Shown here piece by piece: positions 34,822 to 45,310 of a DNA stretch of 64,000 nucleotides. The notes beneath the pieces were generated by a model. The model searched no databases. It saw only the letters and a program-made list of their open reading frames with translations, and was not told the DNA's origin. Origin of the DNA: Agriotes lineatus (Eukaryota; Arthropoda; Insecta; Coleoptera; Elateridae); assembly GCA_940337035.1 (NCBI GenBank), contig CALNHX010003316.1:89102-153101 (forward strand), written 5' to 3'. Numbering within the stretch: position 1 is the stretch's first letter; every line of letters begins with the position of its first letter. The position numbers and the translations under genes were made by a program.

Positions 34822-35027
34822 CAGGTTGCCTAAAATTGTACGGAACATGGCAATTCCATGAGTTGAAAAAGGTTCAAATACTATTTGCCATAAGAGTAAC
34901 CGAAATAGAAAATGCGATAATGACTTTGGTAGCTAGGCAACAAGTAGGTGCAATAGGTTACTTTATGGCAAATTTGAATCTTTCCCAACTCATGGAATTG
35001 CCTTTCCGTACAGTTTTAGGCAACCTG
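34822..35027. mobile_element. 206-bp mariner-type MITE with TA duplication
   Basis: The ends are CAGGTTGCCTAAAATTGTAC and its near-perfect inverse (..gtacagttttaggcaacctg), with arms of at least 45 bases. TA flanks both sides (34820-34821, 35028-35029). It is almost wholly a hairpin, with no coding capacity. Confidence 0.85.
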
Positions 35028-36135
35028 TATAATTATGGCCCCATCAGTATTTTGGGCAGGAACTGTTCTCAGTCCAGCTTTTTTTTTATTCTACATTTTT
35101 ATAAAATTCGAATAGAGCACCTTCACTTACCAATCAATTATACTGGTTAGATTAGTTTTATAATATTAGTAAATGAGGCTATAAATACCTGTTTAAATAC
35201 CCATTTTGGGTATTTACCCGGGTAAATACCTCGGGTATTTACCCCTAAAAATAAATAGCCGGGTAATTTACATTGCTACTTGAATGATGAAAGTTTGCGC
35301 TTTTTGATAGGTTTCTGCACCTTTTTGTTTATTTGAGTCACCTTTGGCACTGACTGTGTATGAATACGCTTACGAAATTTCTTAACAGGTAGTTTTTTTT
35401 TACTTTTGTTCATTAGTTTGTCTTTGTACGGAGTGCTCGTTAAAATTTCAGATTTTTCTGTTCTTCTTTTTCTCGTATTGCTAGTTGGGTTACTTTTCTG
35501 AAAGGGCAAAGGGAATATTTCATCTACTGTATGAGTGAAACTCTTTGAAGTGCTTGGTGTAGCCTCTGTAAGTGATTCAGTTGTTAATTCCACCTCTCAA
35601 TCTGGTGTTTTTTCTCGTTCTACCCGAATCTCCTGCCTGGTCAATAATGCTTCAGCAAGTAGCAAATCTGTCTCATTAAAAACATCAGGATTGTATGGGT
35701 AAATTCCGATTATAGATAATAACGATACAAGTTTGATTATGAGCATCTCAACAAAACTAGTCTCGTTATGTGCCATAAGCAAACGTGTATTGTTCAATAT
35801 TTTATCTTCATCAATAAATTCTGGTTCAATGTATTTCTTTATACAAAAAGAGTGCAGTAATATCTATCCATTACCGCGCTGAGTGCGGTAATGAAGCTCT
35901 TAACGATACTAAAATTAATTTGGTTAAGAGTCTATAACAACACGATAAAATCCTTTAACTGCATTGTCCGTTGTTGCAGATTTTTTGTAACTATTATTAA
36001 ATGATTCAGCAACTTCATATAATGTAATGCGTTTCCATGGATTGTTTGTCATATATTTGGAACATTCCTGATTATAGTATATTTTTAAAGGTCTAAAGAA
36101 GACCCTGTCTAGCGGCTGCAGCCTATGACTAGTAT

Positions 36136-36150
36136 GGGGGGGGGGGGGGG
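36136..36150 (+). repeat. G15 homopolymer
   Basis: Fifteen G in a row. On the minus strand it is a C-tract lying where the pogo transposase family has LPPH, so the tract has grown inside the DDE domain and disrupts the frame. It may also be an assembly artefact. Confidence 0.9.
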
Positions 36151-37408
36151 TAGTGTTAACAGATGAATGCCCAGTTGTTTCACTTTTAAAATTGTACCCA
36201 AGGTTTTATGGCTGTTATGCCCATCTAAGATTAATAATACTGGATTGTCTACAATAGAATGTGTGTGTTGTGCAAAATGATCTATAAAACGACTAAAACC
36301 TTGATCAATCCATCCATTCGAAGTATTATATTGCATAGAATCTGCAGGAGCACCACGCATTAACTGCTCATTTTTTGCAGTCGGGCAAACACTATCATTG
36401 GCGGCACAAAGTGACCATGTGCATTCATTGCACACAATACAGTAGTGTTAGTGCCTCGTTCTGCAGAGGTTGTCCTTCCAACTTGTTTTTTTCCTTTTAT
36501 TCTAATAATGCGCTCAGGAACGTGTGCTGTGGTAATGCCCGACTCGTCTGCATTATATATTCTACTTCTGGTAAATTAGCATTTGTCTAGAAGGTCTTTT
36601 ACATTGGAAAAAAAATATATCAATTTGTTTTTTATTAAAGCCTACAATACGATTCATACTTGTAGCTTCTGGTTTCCTTAATGCAAGATTGTGGCATCTG
36701 ATAAAATTGGCCGTGGAATAACCTATCTATATTTAGCACATATTGAACTAGTTTGTTTTCTTGTACGTCGTTAAAAGTGCGCTTAAAGTGGCCAAGATTG
36801 TCAGGAACATTATTCAACAAAAGTCTTTTTCTAATTGTTGATCGTGTATTTCCATATTTTTTTGCAGTGGCAGCTTTACTTTTACCATTATGAACACCTT
36901 CTAAAGCTCTTTGTAAGGCTTCTTCAGAATATGCAGCTCTGTTGGTCGTTCTAACGTAATTTTGAGGCATGTTCTGTGCCAAAATCATTTATAACGTCAC
37001 ATTGTTAGTATGAAACCCAATGTATTCATATGGGCAAGAGTTCCATGATGACCAAGAGTGCCATGGCACTCTTGCCCTACTCTACACATTTTTTAAAGAC
37101 TTGTATTGCCATCTAACCAATGTTTCTGCAATTATGTAATAATCTGTAATTGACAAAGCTAAGGTTAGCTACTGTAATACCCTATAGGTTAGAAATTTTT
37201 AGAAACTACATTTCTTGGTACTTGGTAAATACAATATTTCTTAATACATGCCCTTACAATAGTTATATGCAAAATACATAATATTTTCTAAATTTTACAA
37301 ACCTTAATTTAATCAAACAATAAACACAATAGGCACTCACAAACATGTATCAACCATGTTGCACTACTAAATAAAGTTGTAGTCCAAGAGCCAGCAACGG
37401 GTTTGCTT

Positions 37409-38328
37409 TAGGGATGGTAAAACCTGTTCCGCTAAAGGATCAAGTGCACCTGATCCAACTCCGACTCCGAACTAGGTGCAAGAAACTAGGTTCAGTTCCG
37501 CTTGCGGTCACCCTGAAATAGCAGGTCTCGCCAGACGCTGGAAGGGTCGGAGTCGGATCTCTGACGGGCCTGCACCTACAGTCGCATGTTATGACTCATA
37601 TGTTAATGTGGGGGAGAGGGGACGTGATTTTGATTTGAATCCGACGGCTCCGGTCGGAAGTTTTTGCTGGGTCGTCTATTTCAATTGTAAAAGATTTCTT
37701 TGATTGGATTAGCAGGGCATCAATAAACTATTGCAATTAAATATGTTTATTACAATTTAAAATTATGAGCTTTTTTCCCTTTTTTCTATTTATACCTTAC
37801 AGTAGCCTACATGGTCTATGATTTTGGCACAACACACGAGGCATTGCCATTACGACGAATCTGAAATTCCTTGCGTAGATTATGCAGTTCCTAGTCAGTT
37901 ACGTACGATTACGAAGCGCAAACCGCGTCGATCCATTTCCATTCCGATTTCAAATTCGACGTCTTTGCAGTCCGAGAAAGAAGAGCAATCCGATCCGCTT
38001 CGTAGGAGCGAGAGTCCGGCATTCCATTTCACAGTTCCGCCGCTCCGCGCTCCTTAGCGCTGGGGCGGTTTGGCTTATTAGGTGCAAAACGGTTTGATTC
38101 CTTGAAGGAACGACGGATTACTCCTAGGTGCGAGAGTGCGGCATTCCGTTTACAAGTCCGCCGCTCCGCGCGTTGGCGCAGTTCGGCTTAGATGCACAGA
38201 GGTTCGATTCATTGAAGGAACGCCGGATCAAGCGACCTACTCTTTAACGAACGCCGAACCAGGTGCACCTACTCCGGCAAACGAACTAGGTTCAAAAGAG
38301 TAGGTCCGGGAATTGACAACCATCCCTA
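37409..38328. mobile_element. 920-bp non-autonomous hAT-like element, 8-bp target duplication
   Basis: The ends TAGGGATGG and CCATCCCTA are inverted repeats, and the flanks gtttgctt (37401-37408) and gtttgctt (38329-38336) are an exact 8-bp duplication. The interior has GC-rich tandem-like blocks (cgccgctccgcgc, ccggattac-type) and no recognisable protein. It splits the arm of the surrounding TIR element. Confidence 0.88.
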
Positions 38329-38865
38329 GTTTGCTTACAGTATTTTTAACAAGCATGTAACTGTTATGGAAAGTCCCTTTGAATATACTGAGAAGGAAAC
38401 CCGAAGTCTGGCAAGCCTGTGGTGGTGGTTTTGGTCTCCTTGCGTCCTTGAAGGATGGAAAAAATAATAAGAAAAAAGTATAATAACAAGTCTGGCTCTT
38501 TGCTATGTTAAAGGTAATCATATCTTATGTAAGTAAAAAGATTGACAAACGCTTTCGCGGGTGGTAAGTTTACCCCAGATTCACATAAAGTTGCATAATA
38601 AACTTAACCATCTATAATATAATTTTCCTTAATGTGTGTCTGTAACACAAAATAAAATCTCACGTTCCGGCTTCACAGATGTTTATATTTGTTTAGGTTT
38701 TGTTTTTCTTATCTTAGCGCTCGGCTCGGATCTTGACCTTTCGCGTATCCTAATTCACGTGCGCGTAGCGCGCAATTTGCTTGTTTACTGTAAAATATCG
38801 AGAGATCCAAAAAATCTGATCCTCAGCGGGCTGTGGAAATTCAAACGTGTGAATAATAAGTTGAT

Positions 38866-38984
38866 GGCACTGTAAGTCTGTCAAATTCGAGGTTACCAGG
38901 TTAGGTTTTCCGTCAATTTTGACATAGACTGACGCAAAATCTAACCTGCTAACCTCGAATTTGACATAGACTTAAGTGTTACCA
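38866..38984. repeat. palindromic dispersed repeat, copy 3 (complete)
   Basis: ggcactgtaagtctgtcaaa to tttgacatagacttaagtgt, an inverted repeat around a centre at about 38925; both halves carry aggttagcaggttag-like cores. Confidence 0.75.
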
Positions 38985-39574
38985 ACATATTATTCCTAGG
39001 TTTTGTGTCAGTTTTGACACATTATTTTTTTCCGTCCTTCAAGGACGCAAGGGGGCTAAAACCACCACCACAGGCTTGCCAGACTACGGGTTCCCTTCTC
39101 AGTATATTCAAAGGAACCTTCCATAACAGTTACAGACTTGTTAAAAATACTGTAAGAAATCCGTTGCTGGCTCTTGGACTATTGTAGAAAGAGTTTGGCG
39201 GTAGTTTTAAATGCATGGCACTCTTGGCCGACTCTCCCTACATACCGACAGAACCATTTGTCAGATAACGAAGTAATATAATTTAGATTTATCAGATAGT
39301 TATCATCATCTATCAGCTCAAAAGGCCTTGAAGGCCCGTGGCAGATAGTAGCTATACTAAAATTGTGCAGTACCAGTATGAACATTAATTGTCTTATAGG
39401 TAGAAATACCATGTGAGCAAATGAAAGTGAAATCAAGCTTGGCTTAGAAAAAATTAAGTCATGTGCTCTAGAGTCCCTGTATATAGTTATATAAGAGTCG
39501 GGCAAACACAAATGTCAGCCGCCATTAGTGTTCCAAAAATAAATGATGCGTTCAAGGCCGGAGTTGTTTTCCTT

Positions 39575-42067
39575 CTTCTTCTTCTTCTGATGGGGCTTGC
39601 TGTAAGCTGCACTGAGACCTATTGGTCCATTGTCCTCCCACCTAATTTGTTATGGGTCTCGTTCGAAGAGGCCGGTTTCCAACGCGAAGGAAAGAATCCT
39701 ACCCATAGGAACGTCCCTTATTGCCTGGGGTTCCACCAGGCCGGCTCCAAAATGTTTATGTCGCAGTGTTAGGAGAGCCACACATTGACATAAAACATGA
39801 ATTGAGGTTTCTTCCTCCAACTGGCACTTTCTGCAGGTGGCATCATTTACGATTCCAATTGTGAATAAGTGCTTCTGTAAGTGACCGTGTCCTGTTAGTA
39901 AACCAGTCACGATCCTAATGTTTTTCCTGCTCATTGACAGGAGAGTAAAGGTGTTGGTAGGCGACATTTCCCCGATGAGGAGTTTTGCCTGACGTAGCCT
40001 TGGTACCGAGGCCCAGTTGGCGCTGGATTGGTTACTTAACCAGCGCTCAACTTGTCGCTTTGCGGTAGCACGGGTAATTCCTAAAGCCGGCTCAGGGCCG
40101 ATGAGCGGCTCTTGAGAACCTCTTCTGGCTAGAGCGTCAGCTTCTTCGTTACCCTCTATTTCACTATGGCCTGGTACCCATAGTAGTTTCACCCAGTTTG
40201 TTGTACCGAGTCTGTTCAGTGTCTGGCAACATTCCAGAACCAACCTGGAGTTGATTCTGGGTGAACTCAATGCTCTTAGTGCTGCCTGACTGTCTGTGCA
40301 GATGTAAATATGCAGATTGGAATAACCTCTTTGAAGGTTCTCCTGAGCACAGGTTAGGATGGCAAATACCTCCGCCTGGAATACAGTGGCATGTTTTCCT
40401 AGGGCAACGGTGAGTTTGACCCTCGGCCTACAGCCGTAGATGCCAGCACCAGATCCCCCCGCCATCCTGGAGCCGTCTGTGTACCAAACAAGTCCCCTTG
40501 GAGTGAGAAGGCGCTGTTGCTGACACCAATCGTTCCTATCAGGGATGAGTACCTGAAAAGCTTTATAGAACATGTAAAGCGGAGCCATGAAGTCGCTCCT
40601 TGTGAGAAGTTCTGGGACCTTCTCAAAATGTTGGATGATCCCTGAGTGTCCCACTTGTTCCCCTTTCATGGCCCACATCTGGCCTTGGCTTAGTCTGTAG
40701 GCTGATTTCCTGGCCTCCGCCTCAATCACTAGGTGGAGGGGCGGAAGCCCCAGAAGCACCTCCAGAGCTGCCGTAGGAGCAGTGCGCATTGCTCCAGTTA
40801 TGCCTAAACAAGCCAATCTCTGTAGTCTGTTGAGGCTGTTTCTGATTGTTGCCTTGCTGGTTGCTGGCCACCAAACAAGAGCAGCATATGTTATTATTGG
40901 TCTTGTAACCACCGTGTATAGCCATTTGGTGACACGGGGCTTGAGACCCCAGCTGGTTCCAAAGCTCCGTCTACATCTCCACAGAGAAGCAGTGGCCCTT
41001 TGAATTTGTCTCTCTACATGAGTCCTCCAGTTCAGCTTTGAATCCAGGATAACTCCAAGATATCTGACCGATTCGGAGGGCTGGAGAGCTTTTCCGAAGA
41101 TTGTGGGCTGTCTGAGACCCTCGATTCTCCTTCTTTTGGTGAAGATGACAAGTTCTGCCTTGGTAGGATTAATCCTGAGCCCTTGCCTTACACACCAGTT
41201 TTGTACAGTAATAAGGGCTCCTTGCATGATCCCACTTACTGTGCCAGCAAACTTTCCCATTGCTAATATTGCAAGGTCATCAGCGTAACCTAGCACAAAG
41301 ATGCCTTTTGCAGAGAGCTCCCTTAGTAGCCCGTCCACGACCAGACACCATAACATTGGAGACAGGACTCCACCCTGAGGACAGCCCCTAGTGACCGTCG
41401 CTCTTATGGAGAACTCGTCTGCTGAAACGATTACCTGTCGGCCCGACAGCATAGAACTGATCCATCTTATCAACGAGGGTTCGATCCCGTGCCTTTCGGC
41501 CGCTACACAGATAGAATCGAAGGAGGTATTATCAAACGCCCCTTCTATATCTAAGAATGCACCGAGCGAAAGCTCTTTGTGGTGCAGGGTTTTCTCTATC
41601 TTTGAAACGATCGCATGGAGTGCCGTCTCAACTGACTTGCCTTGTTGGTAGGCGTGCTGAGATGGGTGCAGCGGAAAAGCCACCAATGCTCCATCCTTAA
41701 TATACCTTTCAATCAGTCTCTCCTGCACCTTTAGCAGGAAAGAAGTCAGGCTGATAGGTCTAAAGTCCTTTGCGGTATCATGCATTGCATGTCCCGCTTT
41801 GGGTAGGAAAATTACTTTGACCGTCCTCCAGGGCACAGGAATGTGTCCTAGGGCCAGGCTAGTACGAAAAATGTGGTATAGGGGCCGTAACAGCACCTCC
41901 AATCCATGCTGTAGCAGAGCCGGAAAAATTCCATCAGCACCAGCGCTCTTATATGGTTCAAAGGTGAACAGTGCCCACTTCAAACGATCTAGACTCACTA
42001 CCTTTGAGGCCGTCTTCCAGTCCATCGCGGTGTGCGCGATGCGTGGGGGCCTCTCAGGTGGAGCTTC
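39575..42067 (-). mobile_element. 5'-truncated LOA-like LINE with 11-bp target duplication
   Basis: The flanks are ttgttttcctt at 39564-39574 and 42068-42078. On the minus strand the element starts inside ORF2, runs through the complete C-terminal part and ends in a (gaa)n-type tail at 39575-39590. Truncation removes ORF1 and the endonuclease. Confidence 0.85.
39650..42025 (-). CDS. LOA-like LINE ORF2 part: reverse transcriptase and RNase H
   Basis: 791 residues are open on the minus strand. Reverse transcriptase: AGADGIFPALLQHGLEVLL, FRPISLTSFLLKVQERLI, LDIEGAFDNTSF, GCPQGGVLSPMLW, catalytic LGYADDLAILAM. RNase H: VWYTDGSRMAG, VFQAEVFAIL, CTDSQAALRAL, GNEEADALARRG; then the finger CRKCQLEEETSIHVLCQC. 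It is clearly related to, but diverged from, the full-length copy at 29090-32181, so the two belong to different subfamilies. The first Met is internal to the truncated frame and is not a true start. Confidence 0.9.
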   Translation of the reverse strand: MDWKTASKVVSLDRLKWALFTFEPYKSAGADGIFPALLQHGLEVLLRPLYHIFRTSLALGHIPVPWRTVKVIFLPKAGHAMHDTAKDFRPISLTSFLLKVQERLIERYIKDGALVAFPLHPSQHAYQQGKSVETALHAIVSKIEKTLHHKELSLGAFLDIEGAFDNTSFDSICVAAERHGIEPSLIRWISSMLSGRQVIVSADEFSIRATVTRGCPQGGVLSPMLWCLVVDGLLRELSAKGIFVLGYADDLAILAMGKFAGTVSGIMQGALITVQNWCVRQGLRINPTKAELVIFTKRRRIEGLRQPTIFGKALQPSESVRYLGVILDSKLNWRTHVERQIQRATASLWRCRRSFGTSWGLKPRVTKWLYTVVTRPIITYAALVWWPATSKATIRNSLNRLQRLACLGITGAMRTAPTAALEVLLGLPPLHLVIEAEARKSAYRLSQGQMWAMKGEQVGHSGIIQHFEKVPELLTRSDFMAPLYMFYKAFQVLIPDRNDWCQQQRLLTPRGLVWYTDGSRMAGGSGAGIYGCRPRVKLTVALGKHATVFQAEVFAILTCAQENLQRGYSNLHIYICTDSQAALRALSSPRINSRLVLECCQTLNRLGTTNWVKLLWVPGHSEIEGNEEADALARRGSQEPLIGPEPALGITRATAKRQVERWLSNQSSANWASVPRLRQAKLLIGEMSPTNTFTLLSMSRKNIRIVTGLLTGHGHLQKHLFTIGIVNDATCRKCQLEEETSIHVLCQCVALLTLRHKHFGAGLVEPQAIRDVPMGRILSFALETGLFERDP

Positions 42068-42449
42068 TTGTTTTCCTTAGTATGTGTCACTTTGATGAAT
42101 TTAATTACTTGTCAGTTTGACATTGCAAATAAATGGTAAACTTAATGCATTTACGAAAACTACACTGGTAGGTATCTACCGTTTACCGATTGGTGGTCAG
42201 CTGATTTTGCAGTAGATAGATCGGATGGAGTAATTTACGAGCGGTTTTTTGGTGGTGTAGTAAACATATAACCTCTAAAAACTTGTCTTATCGTCGAATC
42301 GAACAATATTACGTACGTCATTTAATTGTCATTGCCATAGCCACCCTTCAAATTTCCATTTTAGATTACTGCGCATGCGCAGTGGATCGCAGCCAATCAA
42401 AAATTTTACCGCGTTTGCCCGACTCTTATCTTACTATATACAGGGACTC

Positions 42450-43708
42450 TAATGTGCTCTATTACTTCTGATGTTTTTAATTTAAATATGACAGTTATTA
42501 TAATAGTAAAGGTGTCAAGTTGTTTAAATTTATGTTTAAATTGCAACGTTAAACACTGTCAGCAGTTTTTATAACTTTATACGTAATCATTGATGTAGCA
42601 GATACATATAACATTGTTGAAGTGATAGTTTTTATGTTAAATTTCAAATAAAATTTTGACATGACAGTCGGTGACAGTTATGCAATGGTTTAGGTTATGT
42701 TTGTGTATTTCTTTCTAGAACATTAACGTATACTCCATTTACTTGACATCCGCACAGTGTCAAATTAAAAAAAAAGTCTTGACTATACCTCCAAAAGAAT
42801 GCGTTTTTTATTGGACTGTACAGTAATTTAATTGTTAAAATGTGAAAAACAGCAGTGGTGCCAACATACTGTCAGTTTGACAGTGCGGATGACAAGTAAA
42901 TGGATAATAATGTGAAACAATAATCGACATATGTTTCAGTTTTCAAAGCCAAGCTTCATTTCACTTTCGTTTGCTTACATGTTACATATTGCTTAAGTTC
43001 TATCTACTTCCTTTTACAATAAAAGAAGTATTGGATTTGCATCAGAAATTCGAAATTGAGTTTTCAACAGATCTTCACGTTTTAGAGTCCCCTGAACCCA
43101 AAAAATATGTTTTTGTTCGTTGGTCTGTCTGTGTGTGAACAGAATATCTCAAAACGAAAAGAGGTATGGCGTTGAAACTTCATATATAAGTTTTGCGTAC
43201 TATCTAGATGCGACAGCAAGCTTTTGGAGAAAATCGCATAACCGGAAGTATGGTGTTTACTCTTCTGATTTTTCATTTTTCGATTTTTTCAAAAACGGTT
43301 CAAAAGATTTTTTCAAACTGTACATTTTTAGTGTGTAGTGATGTGATAGAGGTGATTTTTCAGTTGAATACCTCTAAAATGGGTTTCTTTTCTTTTTTTT
43401 TTATCAACTCCTATTTTAAATAGAACACCCGGTATATTATTACATTTTTGAATTCAGCTTAAAATTTTAGAGAAAATTTGTCTCTTTGTTTCTGTAGAAT
43501 TTGCAATTTTTGAAAATTTTTGACAAATGCTTAAAAATTAAAAATCAAATTTATGGCTAATTATAAGATCACTGTAAAAGGAAGTTGTGTGCGTGTGTCA
43601 CACCAGATTTTTATTTTAATGAATTACAGCTGAACTGTGGCAACAGAAAACAACCAATGAACAATTATTTTTGTTATTAATTCTTGGTCTAAGACCTGCT
43701 TGTAAAAT
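42450..43708. other. upstream region of the ABCC gene
   Basis: AT-rich. Arms at 42734-42764 and 42876-42904 (tccatttacttgacatccgc and its inverse) form a MITE-like hairpin. At 43085-43200 lies a T-rich patch around cccctgaacccaaaaaata that may be a worn repeat. No promoter element can be named with confidence. Confidence 0.4.
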
Positions 43709-44774
43709 ATGGAAAAAAAGCACGTTGTTAATAAAATTCAAAACCCTCGAAAGAATGCCAACATCCTATCATTGGCGTTCTTTGGGTAAGTCTCTAATTA
43801 ATTATTTGGACTTCAAAATTAATATTTCATTTTTTTTTTGTAGGTATACTATACCGACGTTTTGCCAAAGGACTCAAAAAGGATCTTCAGGAGGAAGATA
43901 TTCCGAAACATTTGGATGTCCATTCTTCAGAAAGGCTTGGGGATCGACTAGAAGTTGCATGGAGAAAGGAACTACATCAACAAAACCCTTCACTTTGGAG
44001 AGCCCTCAGAAGAGTATTCATTGGGGAGTTTTGTACACTTGGTGTTATTTATTTGTTCGAGAAAAATGATATTAAAGTAGGTAATCGATTTCCTAAATGG
44101 AACGAGGAATTAATTCATTGTTTCCTTGATTGACAGACTGTCACAGCCACTGGCCTTATATCAGCTAATGAGGTATTACAGTCAGACTGATGACAGTATC
44201 TCCAAGCGTGAAGCTTACATATACTCTGGTCTGATTGTTCTGGCATCTTTCCTTGGTTCACTATGGTGCATAACTACATGCTTGCCCTGCACCATTTTGG
44301 AATGAAAATGCGAGTGGCTTGCTGTTCTCTCATTTATAGAAAATCGCTGCGGTTGAAAAAAACGGTACTTGGAGGAACAACCATTGGACAGATGGTAAAT
44401 TTGCTTTCCAATGATGTCAACAGATGCGATCGCGCTATAATGAATCTCCATAGTTTATGGCTTTGTCCACTTGAGTCTGTGATTATAGTCATCTTATTAT
44501 ACTTTTTAGTGGGTTTAATATCGACATTAGGAATCCTTTTTATGGTGGCTTTTGTTCCCGTACAGAGTATGTTAGTATATAAATCCTGGTAAACAGTTTT
44601 GCTAATAATTTTTTTCAGTGTATCTGGGGAAGCAAACCTCTGTATATCGGCTCAGGACTGCTCTTAAAACAGACGAAAGAATTCGGCTAATGAATGAAAT
44701 TATTACGGAATTCAGGTTATCAAAATGTATACTTGGGAAAAACCGTTTGCAAAACTAGTCTCAACTGTTCGCAA
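43709..44774 (+). CDS. ABCC4/MRP4-like ABC transporter, exons 1-4, four single-base frame breaks
   Basis: Exons 43709-43785, 43844-44076, 44137-44566 and 44619-44774 have GT..AG borders and fitting phases. They encode the start of an ABCC exporter and its first membrane domain: NPRKNANILSLAFFG, QEEDIPKHLDVHSSERLGDR, QPLALYQLMRYY, YMLALHHFGMKMRVACCSLI, TIGQMVNLLSNDVNRCD, RLRTALKTDERIRLMNEII and MYTWEKPFAKLV. The frame breaks at one extra T in 43860-43863, one extra A in 44062-44066, one base lacking near 44259-44263 and one G lacking near 44707. The net change is zero. ABCC4-type pumps export cyclic nucleotides, conjugates and drugs at the plasma membrane (family knowledge). Either assembly errors or a young pseudogene; the clean remainder favours errors. 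Confidence 0.85.
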
Positions 44775-44822
44775 GTACGTCCATTCTTCAAATTACAAAA
44801 GTTTACATTTATTTATATTATT

Positions 44823-45240
44823 CTATAACAGCACTTCAGGCCTGTTCTTTTCCTCAAATTTTTTCTGGTTTCTAGCCAGGGTTTCCAATTCTGCTATCCC
44901 CAGCTCTTTCAGGTCCTCGTTTACTCCATCCATCCAGCATTTTCTTGGGCGTCCTTTTCGGTTCACCCCTCCCCGGTTCTTGCAGGAACATTTTCTTTGT
45001 TTGTTTCTGCTCATCTAGTCGCATGATATGACCTAGCCATCTCAACCTCTTCTGTATTAGTATGCTTGCTATTGTTGGCTCATTATATATTCCTGCTAAT
45101 TCTTTGTTTGCCTTCTCTACTTTGTATTTTCCTTAATTTCTCCATACATTTTTCTAAGAACTTTCCTTTTCCATATCTCCATCTTTCTTAGATCTTCTTG
45201 CGTTAGCAATCACGCAAATGTTACAATAGTCCTAATTATT
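44823..45240 (-). pseudogene. LINE 3' end, 5'-truncated
   Basis: Minus strand: a C-terminal RT segment with KGRPRKCWMDGVNEDLKELG (45014-44823) and, before it, weaker coding traces. The 3' end shares cagcacttcaggcc with the LINE at 47883, so both belong to one family. Confidence 0.7.
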
Positions 45241-45310
45241 GTTTTGTACAATTTCACTTTAGTTGATCGCATATGTCCTTGTCACTTAGTAGACTAAGGA
45301 ATGCTGCTAA

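Larger units (their letters stand above)
33987..35271. mobile_element. TIR element inserted in the pogo transposase gene
   Basis: Both ends are rich in gggtaaatacccag-type inverted motifs: left gggtcgggtaaatacccag (33987), right ..gggtatttacccctaaaa..gccgggtaattta (35230-35271). The transposase tail reads up to each side, so the block is an insertion. The exact borders and target duplication are not settled. It holds its own nested elements at 34267-34340 and 34822-35027. Confidence 0.6.
33770..36988 (-). pseudogene. pogo-like transposase gene, interrupted and frameshifted
   Basis: Minus strand, from 36988: an N-terminal psq-type helix-turn-helix (EALQRALEGVHNGKSKAATA, KKYGNTRSTIRKRL); the DDE domain with YNADESGITTAHVPERI, SAERGTNTTVLCAMNAHGH and LLILDGHNSHKTLGT, both visible catalytic Asp present; LQPLDRVFFRPLKI after a G15 tract; the tail IIGIYPYNPDVFNETDLLLA; a basic segment (36435-35276); and, beyond an inserted element, a C-terminal zinc-binding motif CLICNEELLIEPPD..CMECKKLAHEDC (about 33890-33790). 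Frame breaks occur in the A-run at 36371-36376, at the G15 tract and at 35595. The domain order is that of Tigger/pogo-like transposases with a PHD-like tail. Confidence 0.8.
37381..39180. mobile_element. TIR element inside the pogo-like transposon
   Basis: The left end agtccaagagccagcaacgg (37381-37400) is repeated inverted at 39161-39180. The arms continue: 38337-38458 (cttacagtatttttaacaag.. to ccttgaaggatgg) is inverted at 39034-39160. The left arm is interrupted by the hAT MITE at 37409-38328, and the centre holds palindromic repeat copy 3. No coding capacity is recognised. Confidence 0.75.
33392..39238 (-). mobile_element. pogo-like transposon with nested insertions, TA target duplication
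   Basis: Ends: 33392-33414 gggaaggtggggcaagtgt.. and, as reverse complement of 39216-39238, gggagagtcggccaagagt.., 18 of 23 bases alike. TA flanks both ends (33390-33391, 39239-39240), as in the Tc1/mariner/pogo superfamily. The motif ggcactcttg or its inverse recurs below the ends (33574, 33602, 37033, 37055, 37066, 39213), like subterminal transposase sites. The transposase is on the minus strand (36988 to 33770). At least five later insertions lie inside: about 33987-35271, 34822-35027, 37381-39180, 37409-38328 and the palindromic repeats. Confidence 0.8.
39471..42449. mobile_element. TA-flanked MITE containing a LINE insertion
   Basis: Left end GAGTCCCTGTATATAG (39471) and right end CTATATACAGGGACTC (ending 42449), with inner arms sharing aagagtcgggcaaac. 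TA flanks both sides (39469-39470, 42450-42451). Without the LINE it would be about 480 bp. It ends next to the pogo-like element but is separate from it. Confidence 0.82.
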
